The notes beneath the pieces were generated by a model that did no database searches, had not been told where the DNA came from, and saw only the letters and a list, made by a program, of their open reading frames with translations. This document shows positions 18,821 through 28,341 of a stretch of 50,452 nt of DNA, piece by piece. The stretch's first letter is position 1; each line of letters starts with the position of its first letter. The stretch is from Acidobacteriota bacterium (GTDB lineage: Bacteria; Acidobacteriota; Terriglobia; 2-12-FULL-54-10): NCBI GenBank assembly GCA_016199675.1, contig JACQGE010000095.1:1-50452 (forward strand). The letters run 5' to 3'. Both the position numbers and the translations under genes were made by a program.

Positions 18821-19984
18821 TTATTCCACTGGGCGTGGGGCGTAATAACCTTCGCGGGCCTGGACTTTATATTTAATTTCCTTGCCCTTCTCGTTGAGGA
18901 TTTTCAAAGGTTGCCCGTCCGGCCCCACCAATTCCACTTTGATCTTGCGGAACTTGCCGTCACGGGCCTGATTCGTGGGGCTATAGGCAATGGTGTATTC
19001 GTTGCGTAGCGTCGCCGCGATGTCGGCATAGATACTGGGGAATTGTCCTTCAAAGCGGGGAAAATAAGAACGTCCGCCGGAGAGTTTGGCAAAGCTGCGC
19101 AGTTGATTGTCGGCCTGCAAGAAGTTCATTCGTTGGATATCACCGATATAACCGCGTGCATCATAATACTCCCGCACTGCCTGTCCGGTTCCGATGGCAT
19201 AGATCGGCGTGCTGGAAGTTTGGACCAGCTTTAGTGTCTGGTCATAGCGCGTCCGGCTGAAGGTGTCGACGCCGCTGGAGATCAGGACAATCGACTTTTT
19301 CCCTTCGATGTCCTCCATGCGCTTCAAGGTGTCCGTCAGAGCATCAAACAGGTTGGATTCGCTAAAACCGGGAGAGGACAGTTGATTGAGAGCATCAAAT
19401 GCAGCTGCCTTGTTTCGCGTAAAGTCCAACATGATGATCGGCTTCATGTCAAAGACAATCACCGCCACCCAATCATCCGGCTGTAAGGAATTGATGAATC
19501 CATAAGAGGCTTGCAAGGTCTGATACAGGAATTGCCAGTAAAGGTCGCTAAATTCCATCAGCAAGGCTACCGTCATGGGGGCTTCGGCAGCTTCCACGCG
19601 CTGGATTTGCTGCACAACTCCATCTTCCTGGATCCGGAAGTTCTGCTTCCCCAATCCAGAGAGGAAAATTCCCTTATCATCCTGGACCACGACGCTGACC
19701 GTGACCAATTCCACCTCGGTACGGAAACGAACTGGCTCATCGCGGTTAGTTTCCGGTCTTTTCTGGGTTGCAGGAGGTCTGGTGGGCTGCTGGCGGGGAA
19801 CGATTACCGTTTCCCCGACACCTCTTTTCGGTCCGGATTCTGGGATGTTCGCGCCTTTGGGTTCGTTTGGTTGTTCAGCGGGTTGGGCCGTTGTTTCCTG
19901 TTCCGAATATTGAGCGCTAAGAGGCGATCCGAGAAGGGATACCCAGACGAAAAACAGGACGATTCCCGCCATCTCTCTTCTCAT
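18821..19984 (-). CDS. VWFA domain-containing exported protein (acidobacterial VWFA-related type)
   Basis: VWA-like core (VALLMEFSDLYWQ, KSIVLISSGVDTFSRTRYDQTLKL, YTIAYSPTNQARDGKFRKIKVEL); start refined to MRREMAGIVLFFVWVSLLGSPLSAQ signal peptide. Confidence 0.82.
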   Translation of the reverse strand: MRREMAGIVLFFVWVSLLGSPLSAQYSEQETTAQPAEQPNEPKGANIPESGPKRGVGETVIVPRQQPTRPPATQKRPETNRDEPVRFRTEVELVTVSVVVQDDKGIFLSGLGKQNFRIQEDGVVQQIQRVEAAEAPMTVALLMEFSDLYWQFLYQTLQASYGFINSLQPDDWVAVIVFDMKPIIMLDFTRNKAAAFDALNQLSSPGFSESNLFDALTDTLKRMEDIEGKKSIVLISSGVDTFSRTRYDQTLKLVQTSSTPIYAIGTGQAVREYYDARGYIGDIQRMNFLQADNQLRSFAKLSGGRSYFPRFEGQFPSIYADIAATLRNEYTIAYSPTNQARDGKFRKIKVELVGPDGQPLKILNEKGKEIKYKVQAREGYYAPRPVE

Positions 19985-20146
19985 ATGCCCCCTTCCAAAG
20001 TAATTCTTTTGCACCAGATACGCCAGCGCACATCGCAGCGGGTGGTGCGAGTATGGCATAATCCGAACGAGTTCTTCTTCCATATTACATTGGATGCGTT
20101 CTTTTGTCATCCGCACGCCGGGGAATTTGCAGAAATGAGAGAGATA

Positions 20147-21565
20147 ATGGCAAAACGCCGCACAAAGATTATCTGCACACTGGGTCCGGCAACTAATAGT
20201 CGGGAGGCTATTGGGGAGCTAATCAAGGCCGGGATGGACGTGGCCCGCTTGAACTTCTCGCACGGCGCGCACGAACAACATGCCAAGCTGGCGGGGTGGG
20301 TGCGGGAGGCAGCAAAGGAAGCCGGTCGGCCGGTGTCGCTGCTACAGGACTTGGCCGGCCCCAAAATCCGAACTGGACGGCTGCGCGGCGGGCATCCGAT
20401 TTCCCTGACTAAAGGGCAGAAGCTATTGCTGACCGCTGACGACACAACAGGCACCGCGCGCCGTATTTCTGTAACGTACCCGGGTCTGGCAAAGGATGTG
20501 CGAAAAGGAAACCGGATACTTCTCAGTGATGGTTTGATCGAGCTTCGGGTGCTCCGCATTGTTGGGGACGAAGTGGAAACGGAAGTGATGGACGGAGGCA
20601 TCCTGGGAGAGCGCAAAGGAGTAAACCTGCCGGGGGTGCGGCTGCGAGTGGGGGCGCTGACGGAAAAAGACGAGGCGGACCTGCGTTTCGGAATCCGATT
20701 GGGGGTGGACTACGTAGCCATTTCCTTCGTGAGAAAGGCGGAGGATATCCGCCGCGTGAAAGCGTTGCTCGAGCGCGAAAAAGCTTCAATTCCGGTGCTG
20801 GCAAAGCTGGAAAAACCGGAGGCGGTCAAAAACCTGGACGCGATCCTGGCAGTAAGCGACGGGGTAATGGTGGCGCGGGGGGACCTGGGAGTGGAACTGC
20901 CGCCCGAACAGGTACCGCTGATTCAGAAGAAAATCATCCGAGAAGCCGGAGAGGCCAAGATTCCGGTCATCACGGCGACGCAGATGCTAGAGTCCATGAC
21001 GGTAGAGCCGCGACCCACGCGCGCCGAAGCCAGCGACGTGGCCAATGCCATCTTCGACGGCACTGACGCGGTCATGCTCTCCGCAGAAACGGCTACCGGG
21101 CGATACCCCATTGAAGCAGTCCAGATGATGGCCCGCATCGCAGAGCAGGCGGATGCGGGGACCCAGGAGCAAACCATCTTCCGTCGTTCCCGCCCCCTCG
21201 ACATCGCCGAGACCATCAGCGAGAGCGTGGCCCACGCGGCCCACATGCTGGCGGTAAAGGCCGTGGTGGTTTTTACCCGCAGCGGCTCCACGGCGCGGAT
21301 GATCTCAAAATACCGGCCGCCATGCCCGGTTTACGCCTTCTGCCATGAAGAAGCCATTGCGCGTAGGGCGGCTCTTTATTGGGGAGTAACTCCTTTTGTC
21401 ATGCCGCTCACGCTGGACGCCGAGGCGACCTTGGCGCAGGCCGAGGCGGAACTGTTCCGTCGCAAGCTGATCGCGCGGGGTGAGATTCTGGCCGTTGCAG
21501 CGGGCAGCCCCGGCCAGCCGGGGCAAACCAATGTGCTAAGACTCATCCGGGCGGGGATTGGCTGA
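20147..21565 (+). CDS. pyk: Pyruvate kinase
   Basis: RRTKIICTLGPATNS, ARLNFSHGAHEQH, MVARGDLGVELPPEQVPLIQKKII, VITATQMLESM; start refined from ORF 19511-21565 (20135 alternative). Confidence 0.95.
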   Translation: MAKRRTKIICTLGPATNSREAIGELIKAGMDVARLNFSHGAHEQHAKLAGWVREAAKEAGRPVSLLQDLAGPKIRTGRLRGGHPISLTKGQKLLLTADDTTGTARRISVTYPGLAKDVRKGNRILLSDGLIELRVLRIVGDEVETEVMDGGILGERKGVNLPGVRLRVGALTEKDEADLRFGIRLGVDYVAISFVRKAEDIRRVKALLEREKASIPVLAKLEKPEAVKNLDAILAVSDGVMVARGDLGVELPPEQVPLIQKKIIREAGEAKIPVITATQMLESMTVEPRPTRAEASDVANAIFDGTDAVMLSAETATGRYPIEAVQMMARIAEQADAGTQEQTIFRRSRPLDIAETISESVAHAAHMLAVKAVVVFTRSGSTARMISKYRPPCPVYAFCHEEAIARRAALYWGVTPFVMPLTLDAEATLAQAEAELFRRKLIARGEILAVAAGSPGQPGQTNVLRLIRAGIG

Positions 21566-21570
21566 AAACG
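21509..21570 (+). repeat. Direct repeat copy 1 (pyk 3' end)
   Basis: 62 bp, about 54/62 identical to 22168-22229 by hand alignment. Confidence 0.85.
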
Positions 21571-22013
21571 AGTTGGGAAGGGTTGGGAGGACCCCCTGCT
21601 AGTTCTGGCGGCCGCTTGGCAATGCGGTCATTCGGTCCCGGGACATAGATCGGCCTTCCCAAGGGTCGCCGTGGGAGCTTCCTTGCGAAGGCCAGCAGAA
21701 GTCTTTCCCGAGCAATTTTGAGATATTCGTAGGAAACTTCTGCTCCGGCGGATTTTCGCCCATGAATTGCAGCCGCACAAGCCGTTGATCCCACACCCAG
21801 ATAGGGATCAACCACTAGGTCTCCAGGATTGGTGAGAGCCAATACGAGTCGCTCCACGAGTTCAATCGGAAACTGACAGGGGTGAATCGTTTTTTCTGGA
21901 TGATTATGCTTTACGTTCGGAATGACCCAGACATCTCCAGGATTTTTCCCAAGTGGGTGACACGAATACTGCCCGACTTTCGGTCCCTTTGTGCCTGTCA
22001 ACCCAAGAAACAC
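21543..22013 (-). pseudogene. Truncated site-specific DNA methyltransferase (C-terminal part)
   Basis: KNPGDVWVIPNVKHNHPEKTIHPCQFPIELVERLV...GDLVVDPYLGVGSTACAAAIHGRKSAGAEVSYEYLKIARERL; no DPPY/SPPY-type catalytic motif upstream; in-frame stop at 22050-22052; possible N-terminal remnant in another frame. Confidence 0.75.
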
Positions 22014-22167
22014 AATACAGTGTGCCTTGCTCGGATGCCTATCCAGCCTTCATTCCTGATGTACATATCGGCAGACAGTCCCGCGAATTTAGTGTTCCTA
22101 TTGGTTTATTTAAAAAAAATCCATTAGCGGATCTTACGGTTGGTTCCATTGTGATTCTGGCGGAGGT

Positions 22168-22229
22168 CCCGGCCAGCCCGGTCAAACCAATCTGCTAAAA
22201 CTCATCCGGGCGGAGGAGGGCTGAAAACG
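22168..22229 (+). repeat. Direct repeat copy 2 (duplicated pyk 3' end)
   Basis: Encodes PGQPGQTNLLKLIRAEEG* versus PGQPGQTNVLRLIRAGIG* in pyk. Confidence 0.85.
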
Positions 22230-22270
22230 CCCTGCCGCAGGCCGCTTCTTACACCAGGTACTGGCGCCAG

Positions 22271-23107
22271 TTACTGGGGGGCCATCTTCATCATCTGCAT
22301 CATGTCCTGTTTCTTCAAGCCAGAGGGCAGACCAAACTGGCTGGGATCCAAGTCCCGTTGCTCGGCCTTCACCACTTCCCATTCGGAAACAGTGCGACCT
22401 CCTTCGTAAGAACGCCAGCGCACGGGGAAGCCTTTGATTTGGGAAACTCCAGAGACACCCCATCCACCCTGAGGGGCGTTGCGGCGCAGCGGCTCATAGA
22501 ACTCGGCCATCGCCTGAAAGGTCTGGTATTCCGGCGGTTGCATTAGTGCCTGATCGAGAGGCGCGGCACAGACTTCCTGGGTGCGTTGCCCGTTAGTCAG
22601 CACGTCGTAAAGGGAGCAGGAGAACTGGCCAACTTTGTCGCCTTGGCCTTTTTCCTCCACAGTGATTTGGGGGGCTGCCGGTTGAGCCATCGTCATGGAC
22701 CCCTGCTTCATCATTCTCTCCATCATCGCCCGTTGTTCCGGAGGCATGTTGGCCATTTCCGCTTCCATCTGTTTCATCATCTCGGACATCTGGCCCATCG
22801 CCTGGCCCATGCTTTGCCCCATCTTCTGGACATCGGCGGCGGTAATCTCGTAATAGGTCCCGGCCTTGCGATCAATCGTCCACATCACCTGTTTGGATTG
22901 ATCGAAGATCATCACGACATCTTCACCCTGGGGACTCTTGGTCTCCATCCGCAACTTTCCGGCGTCAACATATAGGATGGCTGTATGCGCTTGGTTCTGA
23001 TTCGCCGGCTGGCGCTCCTGTTGCTCGATGACTACACCTGCCTGTGCTGACTGCGCCCAGCAGACGACGGCAACTAAGAATACATTTGCGTGCAGCATGA
23101 TTTTCAT
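22271..23107 (-). CDS. DUF4412-like exported Met-rich protein
   Basis: Signal peptide MKIMLHANVFLVAVVCWAQSAQAG; LYVDAGKLRMETKSPQGEDVVMIFDQSKQVMWTIDRKAGTYYEIT. Confidence 0.7.
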   Translation of the reverse strand: MKIMLHANVFLVAVVCWAQSAQAGVVIEQQERQPANQNQAHTAILYVDAGKLRMETKSPQGEDVVMIFDQSKQVMWTIDRKAGTYYEITAADVQKMGQSMGQAMGQMSEMMKQMEAEMANMPPEQRAMMERMMKQGSMTMAQPAAPQITVEEKGQGDKVGQFSCSLYDVLTNGQRTQEVCAAPLDQALMQPPEYQTFQAMAEFYEPLRRNAPQGGWGVSGVSQIKGFPVRWRSYEGGRTVSEWEVVKAEQRDLDPSQFGLPSGLKKQDMMQMMKMAPQ

Positions 23108-23307
23108 GGGTTTCTCCTTGCGATGTTTGCTTTAACAGAAAATGATCTTAAGCCTAGCGTTTTCCCTGGTCAATGGGAAGTCACATAGCGATGCTACTAC
23201 CCTTTTAGAGTGTTCTTGTTTGTACCATGCAACTTATTATATAATCTGCCTTAGTTGCATATCAGGGAGAGCCCCCCCTTAGAGCAGTTTCTTAGCCAGT
23301 CATCAGA

Positions 23308-26280
23308 ATGGATTTACGGAAAAGCATTGCGAGGCAGGTGGGAAGGCATTCGAGTGCCTTCCTATACATCATTTTATTGGGGATAGCCCCGCTTTCGATC
23401 CTTGCTACTGGGGAAGAAGTTACTTCTACTCCTCCAAATGACAGCACGCGAGAACGGGAAGAATGGTTTTACGGGCAGCGGCTTTACGGGTTGGGCTATA
23501 TCCCGCAGGATGCATTGGCCAGAGCCGTGGCGCAGCGCGATGGCGGTTCCATTACCTCTGGCAGCTCCGGCTACAAGCTCCAATCGAATTCTTCCTCCTT
23601 CCAGTCTTATTTCCGGATGGCGGCGACAAGCCAGGACCGCTGGTTCATCCTTGGCCCTGCGGGGATAAACTCTGTCAGTAATGGGTTAATCAGCGGACGC
23701 ATTACCAGTTTTGCTCTTGACCGCCGTAACCCTTCCACTGTTTATGTGGCGGCGGCGGGCGGCGGGGTTTGGAAGTCCACCAATCGAGGCGCGCGCTGGA
23801 GTCCCATCTCCGACCATTTAGCTTCGCTGGCCTCCGGGGCTGTGGCCGTGGACCCTTTTACCGGCGAGATTTGGTATGGAACCGGGGAACTGAACTTTTG
23901 CCGCGATTGTTACTATGGAGCCGGAGTGTACCGAAGCGCGGACGGCGGTTCCAACTGGGCCCGAGTCAACCAGGAAAGTTTTCTCGCTTCGCCGACGTCC
24001 GTCATTGTGTTTGATCCGAAAGCGCAAGACACGCTGTTCATCGGGCGATCAACGGGATTATGGAGATCCGGTGACGGAGGGCAAACCTGGAAGACGGTTT
24101 TGCAAGGGGTCATCACGGATTTTGTGTTTCATTCGCTCGACAGCTCGATTGCCTATGCCGCCATTGGAAATTATTCCGGCAGCCCGGAGAATGGAATCTA
24201 CCGAACGAGTGACGGCGGCCAGACCTGGACGCGATTGACAGGGGAGTTGCCTGCGCAGCCTACGATGGGGCGCATCTCCTTAGCGGTCACTCCCGCTTCA
24301 CCCGCCACCGTCTATGCATTGATTGCCCGCTCGAGCGATTTTAAGCTCAACGGTCTCTATCGCTCTTTGGATGGAGGAAACAGCTGGACTCTCCTCTCTA
24401 ATGTGCCAGCCGATCTGTTTACGGAAGAGGGGGAAGGGCATGGTCTCTTTAATCTGCTGGTGGCCGTGGACCCTCGGGATGAAGGAGTCCTCTACGTGGG
24501 CGGAGTGGCGCTGTGGAAGTCCACCGACCACGGGGCTACGTGGGCAAAGCTGAATATCGCGGGCGCGCCGGAAGACCCTGATCCGAGAAAGATCGTCTTC
24601 GATCCTTCCGATCCCCAGACCTTCTATTTGATCGGAGACAGCGGTGTGTGGAGGTCTTCCGATAAGGGCCAAAGTTTTATCAACCTGAACCACACTCTGG
24701 CGGTGACCCAGTTCCAAAGCGTGGGCCTGCACCCCACGAATCCCAACCTAGCCGTCGGTGGGACACAGGACAACGGCACCGCGCTCTACGGTGGCGGTTT
24801 AATCTGGGAGCAGAGCCGCCCCGGCGATTCTGGAGCAGCGTTCTATGACAGTGCGAATCCTAATATCATCTATGCGGTGGCCCGCCGGACCTCCCTGCGA
24901 CGTTCTGACGATGGGGGAAAGACTTTTGATCTTATAACGCAAGGCTTGGATACGAATGACCGGGTTCAGTTTTATCCTCCGTTCATTGCCGATCCGAACC
25001 AGCCCGGGACGCTTTACTTTGGCACTCAACGAGTATGGCAGAGCCTGGATCGCGGAGATCATTGGACGGCATTATCAAATGACCTGACGGGCGGCAGTTC
25101 GGCCACGATTACTGCGCTGGCAGTAGCGCCCTCCAACTCCTTGACCCTTTATGCTGGCACCAGCGACGGGCGGGTTCAGGTCTCTGCGGATGGGGGCAAA
25201 AATTGGGTTCTTGCCGCTCCTCTTCCGAACCGGTTCGTTACTTCCATCGCCGTGCATCCACAATTGCCGGAACAAGCGATTGTAGGGTTGTCCGGGTTCG
25301 GTTCTGGGCACGTCTTTCTCACCAACGACCGTGGCAGCCATTGGCAAGACATTAGCTCGAACTTGCCCGATATCCCGGTGAATGCTGTGCTGGTGGATGC
25401 AAGGGTTCCCGACCGCGTGTACCTGGGGACTGACATAGGAGTCTTCCGATCCGAATCTGACGGCTTGTGGAGCGTGCTCAACCAAGGAATACCGAACGCC
25501 ATTGTTCTGGGACTCTCCCAGAATTCCGCGACGGGCCTGCTGGTCGCCGCCACTCATGGACGCGGTGTCTTCGGGCTAGCCCAGGGTGAATTGGCAGCCA
25601 GTGCGCCCCGCATCACGGCGCTGTTCAATGCCGCCGGTTTCCAGAACACCCTCGTGGCGCCGGGCATGGTTGCTGCCTTGTTCGGGTTCAATTTAGCGGA
25701 AGTAAGCAGCGTTCCGTTCGACTCTCCTTTGCCGATTAGCCTGGCCGATACTTCGATCACTGTAAATGGAGTTCCGGCGCCTTTGCTTTTCGTCTCACCG
25801 ACACAGATCAACTTCCAAGTGCCCTACGAAAGCAGCGGCGGAACGACGGAAGTAACCGTTCGCACGGCCAGGGGAACAGCCACGCTCCGTGTCCAGCGGG
25901 TTCCGGCCAGCCCAGGAATCTTCCTAAGCGGGGGAGTCGCCAGCATCTATCACGGGAGCGGCACACAGGTGTCTGACGTGTTCCCAGCCCGAGGCGGAGA
26001 AGAGTTAATGCTTTTTGCCAGCGGACTGGGCGCGGTGGAGCCAGCCGTCGAAAGCGGCTTTCCCGCTCCGTTCTCCCCGATGGCTCGAACTACGATTCCG
26101 CTGGGAATACGAGTCGAGGGGTTGTCTGTAGAGATTCGCTCTTCTGGCCTGATGCCCGGCTCTGTGGGGCTTTACCAGGTGAAATTCGTCGTTCCCACCG
26201 GCGTCTCCGGCAAGGTTCCAGTAGTCCTGGAAATGAACGGAATCCAGAGTAATTCCGTCTCGCTTAGCGTGGCGCCGTAG
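23308..26280 (+). CDS. Large exported protein with BNR/sortilin-like repeats and C-terminal Solibacter-type (TIGR03437-like) domain
   Basis: Repeated S(D/A)DGG.(T/N)W motifs; C-term FNAAGFQNTLVAPGMVAALFGFNLA...VNGVPAPLLFVSPTQINFQVP. Confidence 0.85.
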   Translation: MDLRKSIARQVGRHSSAFLYIILLGIAPLSILATGEEVTSTPPNDSTREREEWFYGQRLYGLGYIPQDALARAVAQRDGGSITSGSSGYKLQSNSSSFQSYFRMAATSQDRWFILGPAGINSVSNGLISGRITSFALDRRNPSTVYVAAAGGGVWKSTNRGARWSPISDHLASLASGAVAVDPFTGEIWYGTGELNFCRDCYYGAGVYRSADGGSNWARVNQESFLASPTSVIVFDPKAQDTLFIGRSTGLWRSGDGGQTWKTVLQGVITDFVFHSLDSSIAYAAIGNYSGSPENGIYRTSDGGQTWTRLTGELPAQPTMGRISLAVTPASPATVYALIARSSDFKLNGLYRSLDGGNSWTLLSNVPADLFTEEGEGHGLFNLLVAVDPRDEGVLYVGGVALWKSTDHGATWAKLNIAGAPEDPDPRKIVFDPSDPQTFYLIGDSGVWRSSDKGQSFINLNHTLAVTQFQSVGLHPTNPNLAVGGTQDNGTALYGGGLIWEQSRPGDSGAAFYDSANPNIIYAVARRTSLRRSDDGGKTFDLITQGLDTNDRVQFYPPFIADPNQPGTLYFGTQRVWQSLDRGDHWTALSNDLTGGSSATITALAVAPSNSLTLYAGTSDGRVQVSADGGKNWVLAAPLPNRFVTSIAVHPQLPEQAIVGLSGFGSGHVFLTNDRGSHWQDISSNLPDIPVNAVLVDARVPDRVYLGTDIGVFRSESDGLWSVLNQGIPNAIVLGLSQNSATGLLVAATHGRGVFGLAQGELAASAPRITALFNAAGFQNTLVAPGMVAALFGFNLAEVSSVPFDSPLPISLADTSITVNGVPAPLLFVSPTQINFQVPYESSGGTTEVTVRTARGTATLRVQRVPASPGIFLSGGVASIYHGSGTQVSDVFPARGGEELMLFASGLGAVEPAVESGFPAPFSPMARTTIPLGIRVEGLSVEIRSSGLMPGSVGLYQVKFVVPTGVSGKVPVVLEMNGIQSNSVSLSVAP

Positions 26281-26373
26281 GCCCCCACGCGAGAAAAAGC
26301 GCTCGCTGTCGTTATCTACCCTGATAGCATTTATAATTGGCACAGCGATAATTTGTAGGGAGGCTGATCCCAG

Positions 26374-26583
26374 ATGAAAACATTTACGGCAGTGGTGGAA
26401 CGCTGCCCGGACACCGGCCTCTATGTGGGCTATGTTCCAGGTTTTCCGGGAGCGCACAGTCAAGCCGAAACTTTAGACGAATTGAACCGGAATCTCCAAG
26501 AGGTGATCGGAATGCTCCTCGAAGACGGCGAACCTACACTCGAGGCTCAGTTTGTCGGAACGCAAACAGTGACCATAAGCTGA
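26374..26583 (+). CDS. hicB: HicB-family antitoxin
   Basis: MKTFTAVVERCPDTGLYVGYVPGFPGAHSQAETLDELNRNLQEVI. Confidence 0.88.
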   Translation: MKTFTAVVERCPDTGLYVGYVPGFPGAHSQAETLDELNRNLQEVIGMLLEDGEPTLEAQFVGTQTVTIS

Positions 26584-26585
26584 GC

Positions 26586-26810
26586 ATGGGCAAGACCCCG
26601 GTTCTCAAATCACGGGAAGTTATTTCTATTCTTGAAAGCCTCGGCTTTACACAGGTTCGCCAACGGGGCTCCCACAAGCAGTTCCGGCATCCTGACGGCA
26701 GGAGCACGACGGTTTCAGTCCACCAGGGACGAGATATTTCTCCGATCATGCTGCGCCAAATTGCCTCGGACATCGGTTCAACGGTCGAGGAGTTCCTGGA
26801 ACACCGGTAG
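26586..26810 (+). CDS. hicA: HicA-family mRNA interferase toxin
   Basis: LKSREVISILESLGFTQVRQRGSHKQFRHPDGRSTTVSVHQGRDI. Confidence 0.92.
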   Translation: MGKTPVLKSREVISILESLGFTQVRQRGSHKQFRHPDGRSTTVSVHQGRDISPIMLRQIASDIGSTVEEFLEHR

Positions 26811-26838
26811 TCTTGCAGGCTTTTCCCAAATTTACAAA

Positions 26839-26868
26839 CCCACGGCACAAAAACCGTGCCGTGGCTAC
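26839..26868. repeat. Palindromic intergenic repeat downstream of hicA
   Basis: cccacggcacaaaaaccgtgccgtggctac. Confidence 0.75.
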
Positions 26869-26965
26869 TACCCCTTCCACAAGAAATAACTCATGGACAT
26901 GGCCTGCCCTTGCATGGCCAAAAACCTTTCAGTCGTTCGGCTCAGCTTCTACTTGCTGAGGTACA

Positions 26966-28330
26966 ATGAGGACAAGACCATTTAAAAACGGAGGGCGGAG
27001 AGTGAAAAATCCACATCAGAGAGTTTTCTCCCAAAGGTGCTTATGGGTCGTTTCGGCGTGCACATTTTTTCTGGCTGGGACGGGACTGGCTCAGGTGGAT
27101 CTGGAACAACAGCTCCAGGACCCGGACCCCAAGATTCGGGAAAGAGCGGCGAGGGGACTAGGCAATGAAGGGAATCCGGCCTACGTGCCGGCGCTGGGAA
27201 CTGTCGTACAAGACCAGGATGAGAAGGTGCGGACGGCGGTAGTGAAGGCGCTGATCCGATTAGGATCGCCAGCCAGCTTGCCCCCCCTTGGATTGGCTGT
27301 GCGGGACGGGATTCCAGAGATCCGCTATCTGGCCATAGATGGTCTCGTAAATTTCTATATTCCCGGATATGTGGACACCGGTTTCGGCGGCTTCTTCCGC
27401 TCGGTCTCCAAGCGGGTGGAGGGATTGTTTTCCGATGTGGATACCCTGGTGGTGGACCCCGATGTCCGGTTGGATGAAGGAGTAGTGCGAACGCTACGGG
27501 AGGCATTGACTGGCGCTCCGGATATGAATACCCGAATCCGAGCGGCGCGAGCCTTGGGGATTCTTCGCGCCCAGGAAACTCTTGAGGATTTGGTGCAGGC
27601 AGCGTTCAGCAATAACGTAGGGTTGATTGAAGAAGTCTTGCGGGCGCTGCAAAAGATTAAAGACCCTTCGGTGGGGCCCCGCGTCATTTTTCTGCTCGAT
27701 TACCCGCAAGAACATATCCAGGAAAGGGCAGCGGAGACAGTAGGACTGCTGCGCACTGAAGAAGCGATTCCAGATTTGCAGCGATTGCTGCGAAATAGCT
27801 CGAGCAAAGTAGTGCGCGCCACCGCTCTGGAGGCCCTGGCTTTTATGCCAACCACCGAGACCGCCCCAATCTTCACGCAGTATCTGGAAGATAGGGAAAA
27901 GGCGATGCGGACGGCGGCGGCGCTAGGACTGGGCAGGCTCAAGGACCCCAACCATCTAGGAACGCTCGACCAAGCCTGGCAGAAAGAAAAGGATAAGAGC
28001 GTGGGGCTGGCGCTGGCTTTTGCCCTGGTGGCGCACGGGAAGATGGAGGCGTTGGACGAATTAGTCTCGAACCTCAGTTCCCGAGTGCGCGAAGGAGAGG
28101 CGCGGCCTTACCTCATCGAACTCGCCCGCGAACCGGCGGTCCGCGAGGCGCTTTATCCGCAATTGCATAACAGGGATGCGGACATCCGAAGGAATCTTTG
28201 TCAGGTCTTTGCCGCTTCCGGGGACAGCACATCCATCAGTTATCTGGAAACTCTCCTGCGAGACCGCAACTCTGAAGTGTCTGTAGAAGCCGGACGCGCC
28301 ATCCGACTCCTCCGCTCTCGGGGACTGTAA
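26966..28330 (+). CDS. Exported HEAT-repeat protein
   Basis: Hydrophobic N-terminal segment then repeated helical HEAT units (LQDPDPKIRERAARGLGNEGNPAYVPALGTVVQDQDEKVRTAVVKALIRLG). Confidence 0.85.
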   Translation: MRTRPFKNGGRRVKNPHQRVFSQRCLWVVSACTFFLAGTGLAQVDLEQQLQDPDPKIRERAARGLGNEGNPAYVPALGTVVQDQDEKVRTAVVKALIRLGSPASLPPLGLAVRDGIPEIRYLAIDGLVNFYIPGYVDTGFGGFFRSVSKRVEGLFSDVDTLVVDPDVRLDEGVVRTLREALTGAPDMNTRIRAARALGILRAQETLEDLVQAAFSNNVGLIEEVLRALQKIKDPSVGPRVIFLLDYPQEHIQERAAETVGLLRTEEAIPDLQRLLRNSSSKVVRATALEALAFMPTTETAPIFTQYLEDREKAMRTAAALGLGRLKDPNHLGTLDQAWQKEKDKSVGLALAFALVAHGKMEALDELVSNLSSRVREGEARPYLIELAREPAVREALYPQLHNRDADIRRNLCQVFAASGDSTSISYLETLLRDRNSEVSVEAGRAIRLLRSRGL

Positions 28331-28341
28331 ATTTACGAGAT

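Noticed and set aside
19511-20146. N-terminal 212-aa extension of pyruvate kinase ORF
   Set aside because: Antisense to the VWFA gene with no pyruvate kinase homology by eye; real start is near 20135/20147.
22586-22975. His-rich plus-strand ORF (HHSLHHRPLFRRHVGHFRFHLFHHLGHLAHRLAHALPH), possible metal-binding peptide
   Set aside because: It is the antisense reading of Met-rich codons in the DUF4412-like gene (cat = antisense of atg).
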